A stretch of DNA of 64,000 nt from JAYVJH01 sp043777595 (GTDB taxonomy: Bacteria; Bacteroidota; Bacteroidia; Cytophagales; Spirosomataceae): contig JAYWHT010000110.1 of assembly GCA_043777595.1 (NCBI GenBank), positions 1 to 64,000 on the forward strand, in the 5' to 3' direction. Under the pieces are notes generated by a model. The model was not told where the DNA came from, searched no databases, and saw only the letters and a list, made by a program, of their open reading frames with translations. The stretch's first letter is position 1; each line of letters opens with the position of its first letter. Below are positions 1 to 9,049 of this stretch, piece after piece. A program made the translations under genes and the position numbers.

Positions 1-55
1 CACAGTGTGAACATACGGACTGTGACAATCTCATTGAAAAGCAAGCTCCAAGGCC

Positions 56-580
56 ATGTCGTCGAGGAACTTCATGGACGACCAAAGTGTTGGCTCCGAT
101 GATACTCCAGCGACATCGAACGTCGGATTTGATCATTCACGCACGTTCGATGTGCCCCTTGACGACGACGCATTGGCACCGTACGAACGACAGCAACAAC
201 TCCCTGCAGATGAATCGAATCAACCAGATGCTGAAGACACATCATCTCAACCTCGATATGAAGAAATTGATGATACGGCCTTGAGTTCAGATTTTCACGC
301 TCGAAGGGACATCTATAATCGTGACCCTAATGAGGACGACGATGACTTGGAATTGCAGGAATCCTTTGCAGTTGGAGATCTTTCGTCTGGTTCGTTGATC
401 AGGTATACCGAACCTGTGGAGTTAAGTTTGTCAGCGATCCCGGAATTGGACCTTGAGCAGGCGCTTGCTGTGCCAGCCAACGATGAACCTGAAGAAATTG
501 GTGATGCTTCTCACCCCGACACGATGGCACCGGAGCCGGTTGTAGAATTTGGGGGCGTGGGAGTGATTTTGCCGAAATAA
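56..580 (+). CDS. Unrecognised acidic ORF of foreign character, cut at a junction
   Basis: I do not recognise this 174-codon frame. The product is very acidic, with Asp/Glu runs such as NEDDDDLELQE, no signal peptide, no membrane segment and no known motif, so it looks intrinsically disordered. An in-frame stop lies just upstream (8-10), so the ATG at 56 could be a real start. The last ~9 codons fall inside DNA that clearly belongs to the next gene in another frame, so the true 3' end of this ORF is missing. Its base composition looks richer in GC than the rest of the window and its style is eukaryote-like. It may be a chimeric assembly end, a rearrangement, or a spurious frame. Confidence 0.3.
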   Translation: MSSRNFMDDQSVGSDDTPATSNVGFDHSRTFDVPLDDDALAPYERQQQLPADESNQPDAEDTSSQPRYEEIDDTALSSDFHARRDIYNRDPNEDDDDLELQESFAVGDLSSGSLIRYTEPVELSLSAIPELDLEQALAVPANDEPEEIGDASHPDTMAPEPVVEFGGVGVILPK

Positions 581-2622
581 AAGTACACCCAACTAATCCT
601 GACATAGTATTCAGTGCCGACGTAGACACTTGGAAGTCTGAGGACGGCGGCAAAACTTGGGTAGCTTTTAGAGGTGCGCCCGGCGGCGACGATTATCATA
701 GATTATGGATAAACCCAACCAACCCAGACATCATACTCCTCGCTGGCGACCAAGGGGCAATCGTTACCGTCAACGGTGGCCAGACTTTTGGGTCGTGGTA
801 CAACCAGCCAACGGCGCAGTTTTATCATGTCAGTACCGATAACGCTTTTCCTTATAATGTCTATGGTGGCCAGCAAGAGAGCGGCTCGGTGGGCATTTCG
901 TCAAGAGGCAACGATGGTCAAATTGGTCTCAGAGAATGGCACCCCGTGGGCGTGGAGGAGTACGGCTACGTGGCCGCTGACCCTCTCGACCCCAATATTA
1001 TTTATGGTGGCAAAATCACCCGATTTGACAAACGTACAGGTCAAGTACAAAACATCGCCCCCGAAGCTGTGCGCTCGGGCAAATACCGATTTGTGAGAAC
1101 CGCCCCCATACTTTTTTCACCGATTGACCCTAAAACACTCTATTTTGCTGGCAACGTACTCTTCAAAACCCGTGATGGTGGCAACTCTTGGCAGGTAATT
1201 AGTCCAGATTTGACCCGAGAAAGCTATGACCAAATACCCGAAAGTGTGGGTATTTATAAAACAGAGGCCATGAAAAAAATGCCTCGCCGAGGAGTTATTT
1301 ATAGCATAGCACCCTCGCCACGAGACATCAACACAATATGGGCTGGCACTGATGACGGTTTGATTTGGGTAACGAAAAACGGTGGCAAAGACTGGCAAAA
1401 AAGCCCCCCAAATCTCCCAGAAGGGGACTTTGGGGCTTGGTCCAAAATCTCAATGCTCGAAGCCAGTCATTTTGATGTCAATGTGGCTTATACTGCCATA
1501 AACAGAATCAGATGTAGCGATATGAAACCGTACATTGCCCGAACACGTGATGGTGGCAAAACATGGCAAGAAATCACAAAAGGACTCCCCAGCGACCCTA
1601 TCAACACAGTCAGAGAAGATCCACTTCGTAAGGGCTTATTGTTTGCTGGCTCAGAGCGAGCCGTTTATGTGTCGTTTGACGATGGCGAAAACTGGCAAAG
1701 CCTGCGTCTTAATATGCCTGCAACCTCTATCCGTGATTTGGTCGTCAAAGACGACGACATTGTGGTAGGCACGCATGGCCGTAGCTTCTGGATTTTGGAC
1801 AATATCAGTGCATTAAGACAACAACCCATGACCCAAAACTCAGGACTCAAAACCATACTATTCAAGCCACAAACAGCTCTGAGAGTACGTTGGAACAACT
1901 ACACCGACACGCCCACTCCACAAGAGGAACCCGCTGGCCAAAACCCACCAGACGGGGCAATTATTGATTATTATTTACCCAAAAATACAACAGGCGAAGT
2001 AACACTTGAAGTCTTTGACGAGGCCAATAAATCTATCAGAAAGTTTAGTAGCAACGATAAGCCTTACGATATCCCCGATTTGAATATTCCGCTCTATTGG
2101 CTTCGCCCACAGCAAATATTGCCAAATACGGCTGGTAATCAGCGTTTTGTATGGGACTTACATTATGCACCACTTGATGTACCGCCTACGTTTCCGATTT
2201 CGGCTACCTACCAAAACACCGCCCCTGATGCCACTTCGCCTTGGGTGATGACTGGTAATTATACCGTCAAACTAACTGCCAATGGCCAAACGTACAGCCA
2301 GCCGCTCACTATCAAAATTGACCCACGAATAAAAACCCCTACCGACAAACTCAAACAAATACACGACCTCTCGCTACAATGCTACGAAGGCCGCCAAAAA
2401 GCCCGAAAATTATTGACCGAAAGTGAAAATCAACGTAAGCTATCTCGCTATACCGAAGAAGGGCTAAAAAAAGTAATGGAACAAGAAGCCGCTCTCAAAA
2501 AAATAGATGCTACCTTTGCAACGCTTTTCAACGTTTTGGAAAGTACCGATATGCCACCAACTACCCAAACATTGGCGGCGGTACAGACGGCTGTTAAAGA
2601 GTTTGAAAGATTTAAAAAATGA
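553..2622 (+). CDS. VPS10/BNR-repeat glycosyl hydrolase-like protein, 5' truncated
   Basis: This is the C-terminal ~690 codons of a sortilin/VPS10-like beta-propeller protein of the kind usually exported by Bacteroidota; full members are about 1000 residues. At least six Asp-box (BNR) motifs are visible: WKSEDGGKTW, NGGQTF, KTRDGGNSW, TKNGGKDW, ARTRDGGKTW and SFDDGENW. The family block GRGSDFAE starts at about 553. The frame continues from there, although the first conventional start is only a GTG at 889. Everything N-terminal (signal peptide and first blades) is absent because unrelated DNA lies upstream. The C-terminal third carries a beta-sandwich-like region and a helical tail. The stop overlaps the next start (ATGA, 2619-2622), suggesting coupled translation. 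The substrate is unknown; peptidase or glycosidase activity should not be assumed. Confidence 0.75.
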   Translation, partial: GRGSDFAEIKVHPTNPDIVFSADVDTWKSEDGGKTWVAFRGAPGGDDYHRLWINPTNPDIILLAGDQGAIVTVNGGQTFGSWYNQPTAQFYHVSTDNAFPYNVYGGQQESGSVGISSRGNDGQIGLREWHPVGVEEYGYVAADPLDPNIIYGGKITRFDKRTGQVQNIAPEAVRSGKYRFVRTAPILFSPIDPKTLYFAGNVLFKTRDGGNSWQVISPDLTRESYDQIPESVGIYKTEAMKKMPRRGVIYSIAPSPRDINTIWAGTDDGLIWVTKNGGKDWQKSPPNLPEGDFGAWSKISMLEASHFDVNVAYTAINRIRCSDMKPYIARTRDGGKTWQEITKGLPSDPINTVREDPLRKGLLFAGSERAVYVSFDDGENWQSLRLNMPATSIRDLVVKDDDIVVGTHGRSFWILDNISALRQQPMTQNSGLKTILFKPQTALRVRWNNYTDTPTPQEEPAGQNPPDGAIIDYYLPKNTTGEVTLEVFDEANKSIRKFSSNDKPYDIPDLNIPLYWLRPQQILPNTAGNQRFVWDLHYAPLDVPPTFPISATYQNTAPDATSPWVMTGNYTVKLTANGQTYSQPLTIKIDPRIKTPTDKLKQIHDLSLQCYEGRQKARKLLTESENQRKLSRYTEEGLKKVMEQEAALKKIDATFATLFNVLESTDMPPTTQTLAAVQTAVKEFERFKK
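1401..1438. repeat. GC-rich palindromic insertion inside the VPS10-like gene
   Basis: AAGCCCCCCAAA and its near mirror TTTGGGGCTT enclose CTCCCAGAAGGGGA, forming an imperfect palindrome. It is translated in frame as the loop SPPNLPEGDF between two Asp-box blades, where relatives usually have a shorter turn. Similar C-run/G-run segments occur at 19941-19980 and 39385-39412, so it looks like a dispersed REP-like element tolerated within a surface loop. Confidence 0.45.
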
Positions 2623-3485
2623 AAAAAGTACTAATTGGCTTATGTTTTGCAGCACTTTGGGGGTCGGGGTCGGTGGCTACCAAAATTGGGCTAAGAGCTG
2701 CACAACCATTTGTGATTATCAATATTCGTTTTTTTATTGCTGGGCTACTGATGTTGTTTATTGCGCTCATTATCAACAAAAACCGACTGCCCCGCCATAC
2801 CGAATGGCTACCGCTGGCCATTTGTGGTGTGCTAAGTATGGCCATCTATCCAACTTTGTTTGTGTTTGCAATCAAGCATATTTCGGCGGGTATTGGTACG
2901 CTCGCCAGTGCAACTTGCCCGCTCATTATCAGTGTATTAAATGCAGTTTGGTTGCGCCAAAAAATAACTTGGAACATCTGGCTTGGGCTAATCGTTGGGC
3001 TTGGTGGCGTGGCTATTGCTACATTTCCGCTGCTCCAAACGGCCTACGCCACACCACTCGGGGTGTTGCTCATTGGTCTAAGTATGGTTTGTTATTCGGT
3101 CGGTACGGTTTACTATCAGAGCATATCTTGGGCTTTGCCTCGGCTCAGTATCAATGCTTGGCAAGTGTTAATTGGTGGACTGGTATTACTACCTTTTACA
3201 TTTTGTTTTTTTGAAAATTCTCAAAATAATTATAATTTCAGTTTCTTCGGCTCTGTTTTTTGGCTTGCCATTCCTATTTCTATCTTGGCTGTTCAGTTGT
3301 GGTTATATTTACTCAAAACAGAGCCAACAAAAGCGAGTTTATGGCTGTTTTTATGTCCTATTTTCGGTTTTTTTTACGCCGCCATTCTCACCCACGAGCC
3401 AGTGTCAGTTTATACAATCATCGGAACGCTTGCCGTAATTGTAGGGTTATATTTAGGAAAAAAAGAAGTACAGACCGAGCAATAA
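2619..3485 (+). CDS. EamA/DMT-family transporter
   Basis: This 288-residue inner-membrane protein belongs to the drug/metabolite transporter superfamily (EamA, PF00892). Its length matches the usual ~290, with ten hydrophobic helices arranged as two repeats of five. The N-terminal segment carries the AALWGS signature of the first EamA repeat, and helix 4 holds the SAGIGTLASATCPL stretch. The C-terminus is short and charged. The start ATG overlaps the preceding stop in an ATGA, so the two genes are probably one transcript. The substrate cannot be predicted; relatives export amino acids, purines or drugs. The frame is intact. Confidence 0.85.
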   Translation: MKKVLIGLCFAALWGSGSVATKIGLRAAQPFVIINIRFFIAGLLMLFIALIINKNRLPRHTEWLPLAICGVLSMAIYPTLFVFAIKHISAGIGTLASATCPLIISVLNAVWLRQKITWNIWLGLIVGLGGVAIATFPLLQTAYATPLGVLLIGLSMVCYSVGTVYYQSISWALPRLSINAWQVLIGGLVLLPFTFCFFENSQNNYNFSFFGSVFWLAIPISILAVQLWLYLLKTEPTKASLWLFLCPIFGFFYAAILTHEPVSVYTIIGTLAVIVGLYLGKKEVQTEQ

Positions 3486-3559
3486 AAAAAATAGTTGCTT
3501 TGCTACCAATAATATTTTAAAACAGATGGGTTTGCCCCAATCAACAAACAAAATTTACA

Positions 3560-4489
3560 ATGACTACCAAAATAGAACAACCATTACAAAAATCGAAAGC
3601 CATTAAATTTAAAGTAGCCGAAGAAATACAACTGATGCGGTTTTTGGTAGAAAAAATGCCTGAAAAAAGTCGTAGTAATATCAAAAGTCTGCTGGCCAAC
3701 AAACAAGTAGTGATAGACGACCTACCCGTAACACAGTACAATCACATACTGAAAGCCGAGCAACAAGTCGAGATTCGCACCCAGAAAATGGGCGTAAAAC
3801 AAGTCAAGTACCGAGGTTTGACGGTGATTTATGAAGACTTGCACCTGATAGTAATCGAAAAAAGTGAAGGGCTGCTCTCGATAGCTACCAACAAGAAAAA
3901 AGACCTGAACGCATACAGTATTTTGAGCGACCATGTTAAGAAACAAGATCCCAAAAATCGTATTTTCGTTGTCCACCGCCTCGACCGTGATACTTCGGGA
4001 TTGATGATGTTTGCCAAAAGTGAAAAAATACAAGAACTATTACAAGAAAGCTGGGGACCAACTACCAAAGAACGGCACTATTTGGCCGTAACGGAGGGGG
4101 TCGTCAAAGAGCCTACGGGAACTATCGAGTCGTATTTGCAAGAAACAAAGGCTTTGATTGTGTTTTCGACACCCGACGACAGGCATGGTGGCCAGTTGGC
4201 AGTTACGCACTACGAAACCCTCAGAACGAGCCGATGGCATTCGTTGCTCAAAGTAAGTTTGGAAACTGGCCGTAAAAATCAAGTACGGGTACACTGCAAA
4301 GATTTGGGCCACCCGCTGATTGGCGATGAAAAATACGGCGCACAAACCAACCCAATTCGTAGATTAGGGCTACACGCATGGGTGCTGGCTTTCAAGCACC
4401 CTGTTAGCGGTGAGCCACTGCGCTTCGAGACAACGATTCCAGAAAAATTTTTGAGATTGTTTGAGAAGAAAAAAGTGGTTAAGCAGTAA
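3560..4489 (+). CDS. RluA-family 23S rRNA/tRNA pseudouridine synthase
   Basis: This enzyme isomerises uridine to pseudouridine in structured RNA. Residues ~25-75 form an S4-like RNA-binding domain. The catalytic block is HRLDRDTSG at residues 139-147, whose Asp142 is the family nucleophile; RKNQVRVH and a GDEKYG segment follow, as in RluA/RluC/RluD proteins. Its 309 residues are normal for the family. It is transcribed alone and converges on the small HicB gene, whose stop lies only 11 bp away. Which RNA position it modifies cannot be decided from the sequence. Confidence 0.9.
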   Translation: MTTKIEQPLQKSKAIKFKVAEEIQLMRFLVEKMPEKSRSNIKSLLANKQVVIDDLPVTQYNHILKAEQQVEIRTQKMGVKQVKYRGLTVIYEDLHLIVIEKSEGLLSIATNKKKDLNAYSILSDHVKKQDPKNRIFVVHRLDRDTSGLMMFAKSEKIQELLQESWGPTTKERHYLAVTEGVVKEPTGTIESYLQETKALIVFSTPDDRHGGQLAVTHYETLRTSRWHSLLKVSLETGRKNQVRVHCKDLGHPLIGDEKYGAQTNPIRRLGLHAWVLAFKHPVSGEPLRFETTIPEKFLRLFEKKKVVKQ

Positions 4490-4499
4490 AGAAGAATTA

Positions 4500-4661
4500 C
4501 TACAATTCGTTTTCTACAGATAAACACCCCTCAACAGCATCATATATATTGGTAAGTAGTTCCTCAAACGTATCACCTTGAGTAACACAACCACTAATGG
4601 ACGGCACTTCAGCCCAATAGCCCCCTTCTTCGGCATTATGAATAATTACTTTTAGTTTCAT
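4500..4661 (-). CDS. HicB-family antitoxin-like protein, no HicA partner
   Basis: This 53-codon gene encodes a protein starting MKLKVIIHNAEEGGYWA, with the continuation VPSISGCVTQGDTFEE and then a helix with LLTNIYDAV. That is the HicB/UPF0150 partial RNase-H fold: a beta-hairpin with GGYWAEVP, then GC-TQGDT before the helix. The DNA-binding C-terminal extension of longer HicB proteins is absent. It starts 18 bp after the stop of the T9SS gene upstream on the same strand. No hicA-like frame (a ~60-residue double-stranded-RNA-binding toxin) exists on either side, so it is an orphan or acts elsewhere. Confidence 0.7.
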   Translation of the reverse strand: MKLKVIIHNAEEGGYWAEVPSISGCVTQGDTFEELLTNIYDAVEGCLSVENEL

Positions 4662-4679
4662 ATTTTAAAATCGCTATAT

Positions 4680-6677
4680 TTAATATTTCAAAACCTTCTG
4701 CACCTGCGACTTACGCTCGCCCGACAGCCTAACAACGTACTGACCAGTAGGCAGTTCTGATATATCGACCGATTTATTATTAGTGCTTCTAATTTCTAAA
4801 AGTACGTTACCATTCATACCCATTACCGTAACTTGCTGCACACCGTCGCCTTTCCAAGTCAATAGCCCATTAGTCGGGTTGGGGTAAACTGCCCAGTCAT
4901 CGGTCGTTGTAGGGTCGGTGGCGAGTATATTTTTGTCTAATGGGCGCAGATTTGGTGGTAGTTCTTTGCTACCAACCACAACCCGTAGCATTGGTACGCC
5001 ATCAAAAACCGATGCCAGTGTAGAGGTAGTGTCTTTTTTTATATCGCTGTATGCCACCCACTCTCGGCCGGTATTGGTGTATATTTTATTTGCTAATTTA
5101 TAATTTTTGTCAAGACCAACCCCAATATAGTCCTGACTGATTTGTAACCAACCTACATAAACAGTGTTACGAACAGGAACTCCATAGTCGAACTCAAAAT
5201 TAGTGAAGCCGTTTCGAGTGGCGGGGTATTTGACTTTGAATGATTGCTGAGCAATGATATTACCAGGCTTACCATTGTCGTCGTCCCATACCAAAATAGT
5301 AAAAGACTGGCCTTCGATATTGGTCAAAATGGGGTTGATATTGAGCTGAACGGCCACAATAGTATCGGGCTGGTTGAGGTCAAAACGCACGGCTGTTCGG
5401 CCAAAGGGCTTGTTCATATAAACCGAATACTCTGCTGTTCCATCGTCGTAGGCGTAATAGTTACTCAATACATTCTCGCCCGAAATACTATCATTTTGTT
5501 TTAGATTCACGCCCGGTATAGAAATCCTTGGGTCTGTACCGTCTGAGGTATTGAGCTGTATTTTAGACGAAATGACCATCAATTTGGCCTTCTGGTCAGT
5601 CAATGGTTTTGCTTTTATTCCTCTATTTTGATTGCCCAACGGGAAAATAACAGATGACGTAACCAATTCATTCTGAAACAACTGACCACTTATTTTGTCT
5701 TTTATTGTTACGGTATGGCTCGTAAAATTGCCCGACACAAAGTCAAGATTAAAGATATTGGTCGTTACCGAGTCGGCGGTTTCGGCGGTAGGTTTGGCAA
5801 AATATTGTTTGATGGGCATGGCCGAGTAGCGCTTCAAAAACGACGTTACTGGCAACCGACAGGCTACGTCTTGCACTCGTCTTGTTGGAAACCGTTTTTT
5901 GTCCAAATAGACATAGTCCAAATACCAAGTGTCAAATCGGCCCGAGATACGCCCCGATGCCAAAAACCTAAACTGAAAAGCCGAATGCAAAAAAGCCTTG
6001 TCTTCGAGGGCAATAAAATGATTGGTAAATTTGTCGGGGTAAGTTCGAGTTGTGTCTTTGCCTGTTATTTTTATGACAGCCCCTCCTCCACTACTCCAAA
6101 CAGTTCGCCATTTGCCCGATAAGTCCAAAAATTGAAGTTTAAGTGTATCGGTTGGGTCAGGTTTTTCGCCCAGACCTTTGGCACGCCAATAAAAACTCAA
6201 AAAAACTGAATCTCGTACAGGCACCAAACCCGACATATCTATCGGTTGCGAAGTGAGTGAATCGGCCGGTCCTTCGGCTTTGGGAGAGCTATAATTATAT
6301 GGATTGCCTCGAGCATCGACTCCATCAAAGGCTATGACATTGGTTGTTGGGTGGTCTGTCGTTAGGGTATTGCTCACAAACACTCCCCCACCTTGCCGCC
6401 AGAGCGACAAGTCGGGTGAGCCGTCGGTATTGGTACTTGAAAAATCATCAAAAAAAGGCAGTTTGACCAACGTAGCCTCAGTACGAGCATTGGCTACTTG
6501 GCTCTGAGATAGACGACGACCCAATAATGGACTGACCACCAACTGAGCATGGGCGCAGTAAGCACCGAGCAGCAACAAAACTAATGCTTGATGTATGAAA
6601 TATAAGGTGTGAGGTACTTTTTTTAAGAATTTAATCTTTGAATACCATCTTAAAATTTCTACTAATAATTTTTTCAT
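4680..6677 (-). CDS. Secreted protein with T9SS type A C-terminal sorting domain
   Basis: This 665-residue protein has a hydrophobic export signal near residues 28-45 ending AHAQ. It is unusually far from the start because of an N-terminal extension. The middle is beta-rich (FFDDFSS, then a jelly-roll-like DGVDARGNPYN region, then FDGVPMLRVV). The last ~80 residues carry the YPNPTNGLL motif and end in a basic VRLSGERKSQVQKVLKY strand, the pattern of T9SS type A cargo. It should be exported through the Sor machinery and anchored or released at the surface. The heptamer tract at 6589-6613 encodes part of the signal region, and its inverted partner covers the start codon. It sits in a minus-strand run PASTA gene, this gene, hicB, with 30 bp to the PASTA gene. 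Function unknown. Confidence 0.8.
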   Translation of the reverse strand: MKKLLVEILRWYSKIKFLKKVPHTLYFIHQALVLLLLGAYCAHAQLVVSPLLGRRLSQSQVANARTEATLVKLPFFDDFSSTNTDGSPDLSLWRQGGGVFVSNTLTTDHPTTNVIAFDGVDARGNPYNYSSPKAEGPADSLTSQPIDMSGLVPVRDSVFLSFYWRAKGLGEKPDPTDTLKLQFLDLSGKWRTVWSSGGGAVIKITGKDTTRTYPDKFTNHFIALEDKAFLHSAFQFRFLASGRISGRFDTWYLDYVYLDKKRFPTRRVQDVACRLPVTSFLKRYSAMPIKQYFAKPTAETADSVTTNIFNLDFVSGNFTSHTVTIKDKISGQLFQNELVTSSVIFPLGNQNRGIKAKPLTDQKAKLMVISSKIQLNTSDGTDPRISIPGVNLKQNDSISGENVLSNYYAYDDGTAEYSVYMNKPFGRTAVRFDLNQPDTIVAVQLNINPILTNIEGQSFTILVWDDDNGKPGNIIAQQSFKVKYPATRNGFTNFEFDYGVPVRNTVYVGWLQISQDYIGVGLDKNYKLANKIYTNTGREWVAYSDIKKDTTSTLASVFDGVPMLRVVVGSKELPPNLRPLDKNILATDPTTTDDWAVYPNPTNGLLTWKGDGVQQVTVMGMNGNVLLEIRSTNNKSVDISELPTGQYVVRLSGERKSQVQKVLKY

Positions 6678-6703
6678 ATTTCATACATCAAATATCACAC
6701 TTC
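6585..6703. repeat. Inverted heptamer-type tracts around the T9SS gene start
   Basis: The word TTGATGTATGAAATAT near 6588-6603 is repeated in reverse complement near 6675-6692. Both tracts break into 7-base units of the GATGTAT/GAAATAT kind seen elsewhere in the window. One lies in the signal-peptide codons and the other covers the ATG, so the mRNA 5' end could fold into a long hairpin. Confidence 0.5.
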
Positions 6704-6707
6704 TATT

Positions 6708-7487
6708 TTACTGTGGGTCAGGCACTTGTGCTTTTGGGTCTGGACCCGCTACCTTAATATCTATTGTTTCGCCCAATCTAATTTTGTTTCCTACTTCTGG
6801 ATTTTGAAAAATTACCGTACCTGGGGCTTCTGTTGCATCTTCCACGTACATCTTGAACCATTTTAGGTTTGAGCCTTTCAAAATAAACTCGGCTTCTTCT
6901 ATTGTTACATTCATAACGTTGGGAACGTCCATTTCAGTATCGCCAATACCATTTGCTACCTCCAAATCTATTTTCGAACCTGCCGGAATAGACTGCCCAG
7001 CCTGAATTTGCTGTCCATTAAAAAGTTGTCGGCGCACCGTAAACTGCGCCATATCATTGACATAAATAATTTTGCCAATCTGAAGCCCCACTCGTTTGAG
7101 TTCCAACAGTGCCGAGCGGTAGGTTCTGTCCACGAGTTGCGGCATTTTGAGGTTGGGGGCTTTTTCAGAAGTAATATAAATGTATATCTTGCGACCTTCT
7201 TTTACAACCATTCCCGCCTTTGGATATTGCCTTACAACTGTGAGCGGTTTGGCACCCATCACAAAAGTACAATCGCTGATTTCGTAGCGTAAATTACGCT
7301 CGTCAAGATAGCTTTCGAGCTTGTCCATATCCATTCCATTGAGTTCTGGTACAGTTATGCTCTGGCCATGATTAGTCGAAAAAGGCAAGTAAACAAAGAA
7401 AAAACCCAGAAACAACGATGCCATCAAGGCAATTACCAAGGCAATATGGGTAAATAAATCGGAACGAGAATTGGTACTTATTTTCAT
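6708..7487 (-). CDS. Membrane-anchored PASTA-domain protein
   Basis: This 259-residue protein has one N-terminal transmembrane helix (residues ~14-36, IALVIALMASLFLGFFFVYL), followed by three PASTA repeats facing the periplasm. They are roughly residues 40-110 (ITVPELNGMDMDKLESYL), 112-180 (MPQLVDRTYRSALLELK) and 185-250 (DVPNVMNVTIEEAEFIL). PASTA modules bind peptidoglycan stems in Ser/Thr kinases and class B PBPs. Bacteroidota carry short stand-alone versions like this without a kinase or transpeptidase domain, often beside an RluA-type synthase; one lies nearby at 3560. The protein probably senses or binds cell wall. It is the first gene of the minus-strand run toward hicB. Confidence 0.85.
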   Translation of the reverse strand: MKISTNSRSDLFTHIALVIALMASLFLGFFFVYLPFSTNHGQSITVPELNGMDMDKLESYLDERNLRYEISDCTFVMGAKPLTVVRQYPKAGMVVKEGRKIYIYITSEKAPNLKMPQLVDRTYRSALLELKRVGLQIGKIIYVNDMAQFTVRRQLFNGQQIQAGQSIPAGSKIDLEVANGIGDTEMDVPNVMNVTIEEAEFILKGSNLKWFKMYVEDATEAPGTVIFQNPEVGNKIRLGETIDIKVAGPDPKAQVPDPQ

Positions 7488-7614
7488 AGAAAAGTATTGA
7501 TTGGCAGCTTACAGATTGGTTCTTTGGTGGTATTGACTACAAATAAAATCTAAAATTATGAAATTACACATACTCAACCCAACAAAACTCAGCCAACCGA
7601 TTAAATTTATATGA

Positions 7615-7627
7615 CACCGCTGGTGTA
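7615..7627. repeat. 13-bp palindrome ACACCGCTGGTGT in the divergent intergenic region
   Basis: This is a perfect 5-bp inverted repeat around GCT, in the 214-bp gap between the divergent PASTA and permease genes. It has the same format as GCCCCGCTGGGGC and ACACCTACGGTGT at 28753-28816. It could be an operator for either gene, or the remnant of a dispersed palindromic repeat. Nothing else is evident in the gap. Confidence 0.4.
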
Positions 7628-7701
7628 AAAGACTAAAATGATGATAAAATAAGTAGTCAATTTTACAAATAACACAGTGTATTTATAACAAAAATTATAC
7701 C

Positions 7702-8946
7702 ATGAAATTTTTACGTCAAACTTTTGAAAGTCTGCGTTTTGCTTGGCAAGCCCTCCGCTCAAATCTATTACGCACTATGCTATCGTTGCTGGGTGTTACG
7801 GTTGGTATTTTTGCTATTATTGGTGTTTTTACGATTGTCGATTCGCTCGAACGCAACATCAAACAGAGCTTAGACGAAATCGGCGACCGAGTAGTTTATG
7901 TACAAAAATGGCCTTGGATTTTTGACGGTGAGTTTCAGTGGTGGAAATATTTTCAATGGCCCGAAACCAACTATAAAGATTACAAATTTCTGGCCGACCG
8001 CTTAGACAAATCCGAAGCCGTGGTAGCGATGGATTTTAGAGGCGGCCAAAACGTCAAAAACGGTAACAACAGCATGGAAGTCCTTGTGCAGGGTGTTACA
8101 TTTGAGTACGATAAAATTTCTGACGTAAAAATAGCCGTTGGTCGGTATTTTATACCACAAGAAATGGACGCAGGGCGAAATGTAGCCATTGTTGGGTCAG
8201 AAATAGCCGAAACTCTTTTTCCAAACGACCCCGAACCAATAGGTAAGACATTTAAAATCAATGGCTTAAAATATTTAGTAGTAGGCGTACAAGCCAGAAA
8301 AGGAAAAGGGCTTTTTGACATCGCTGGCAACCCCGATACCAAAGTGCTGCTCCCTTATCTTGCCTTTGCACAGAGTTTCCAGTCGTCCGAACCCAGTGTC
8401 GATATTGTCGTCAAAGGTCAAGAACAAGACAAAGGGCTGCTGGAACTCGAAGCCGAAATCGTGGGGTTGATGCGTACCAAACGAGGTCTAAAACCATCTC
8501 AGTCTGATAATTTTTCTATCAATCGGCCCGAAGCCGCTACCAAAGCCATCGGCGGGTTGTTTGGTATTATTACGTTTGCAGGTTGGATTATTGGTAGTTT
8601 CTCGATTTTGGTAGGCGGTTTTGGTATTGCCAATATTATGTTTGTATCGGTCAAAGAACGTACAAGTCTTATTGGTATTCAGAAATCGTTGGGGGCCAAA
8701 AATTATTTTATTCTTTTTCAATTTTTATTTGAAGCAATATTTTTGAGTTTAATTGGTGGTTTGGTTGGTATAGGCTTGGTTTATGCGCTGTCTTATATTA
8801 AATTGGGTAGTTTAGATATTGTACTTTCTCCCCAAAACGTAACGCTCGGCTTGGTAGTATCGAGTGTTATAGGAGTTGTGTCAGGTATCGTTCCTGCCTT
8901 TATGGCCTCACGCATGGACCCCGTCGATGCAATACGTGCAAAGTAA
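7702..8946 (+). CDS. MacB/FtsX-type ABC transporter permease
   Basis: This 414-residue permease has one transmembrane helix near residues 20-45 (TMLSLLGVTVGIFAIIGVF) and a large periplasmic MacB_PCD domain (~50-275). Three C-terminal helices make the FtsX core, containing GGFGIANIMFVSVKERT. Such type VII ABC permeases couple cytoplasmic ATP hydrolysis to periplasmic work such as lipoprotein or peptide export. No ATPase gene is adjacent, so the partner must be encoded elsewhere, as is common for this family in Bacteroidota. It ends with the family-typical ASRMDPVDAIRAK. It is monocistronic, with a fresh promoter before asnS. Substrate unknown. Confidence 0.88.
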   Translation: MKFLRQTFESLRFAWQALRSNLLRTMLSLLGVTVGIFAIIGVFTIVDSLERNIKQSLDEIGDRVVYVQKWPWIFDGEFQWWKYFQWPETNYKDYKFLADRLDKSEAVVAMDFRGGQNVKNGNNSMEVLVQGVTFEYDKISDVKIAVGRYFIPQEMDAGRNVAIVGSEIAETLFPNDPEPIGKTFKINGLKYLVVGVQARKGKGLFDIAGNPDTKVLLPYLAFAQSFQSSEPSVDIVVKGQEQDKGLLELEAEIVGLMRTKRGLKPSQSDNFSINRPEAATKAIGGLFGIITFAGWIIGSFSILVGGFGIANIMFVSVKERTSLIGIQKSLGAKNYFILFQFLFEAIFLSLIGGLVGIGLVYALSYIKLGSLDIVLSPQNVTLGLVVSSVIGVVSGIVPAFMASRMDPVDAIRAK

Positions 8947-9049
8947 AATTTGTTGATTACAGTTCAATAAAATACCCAACCCCAACCACATCGGCCACAA
9001 GATTATTGGTACAAACCAGCAATAGAACATTTATAATTACCGTAATTAT

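Noticed and set aside
2507..3214. 235-codon frame overlapping the VPS10-like and EamA genes
   Set aside because: It runs through two well-supported genes in a different phase and has a Cys/Trp/Tyr-rich composition typical of a shadow frame.
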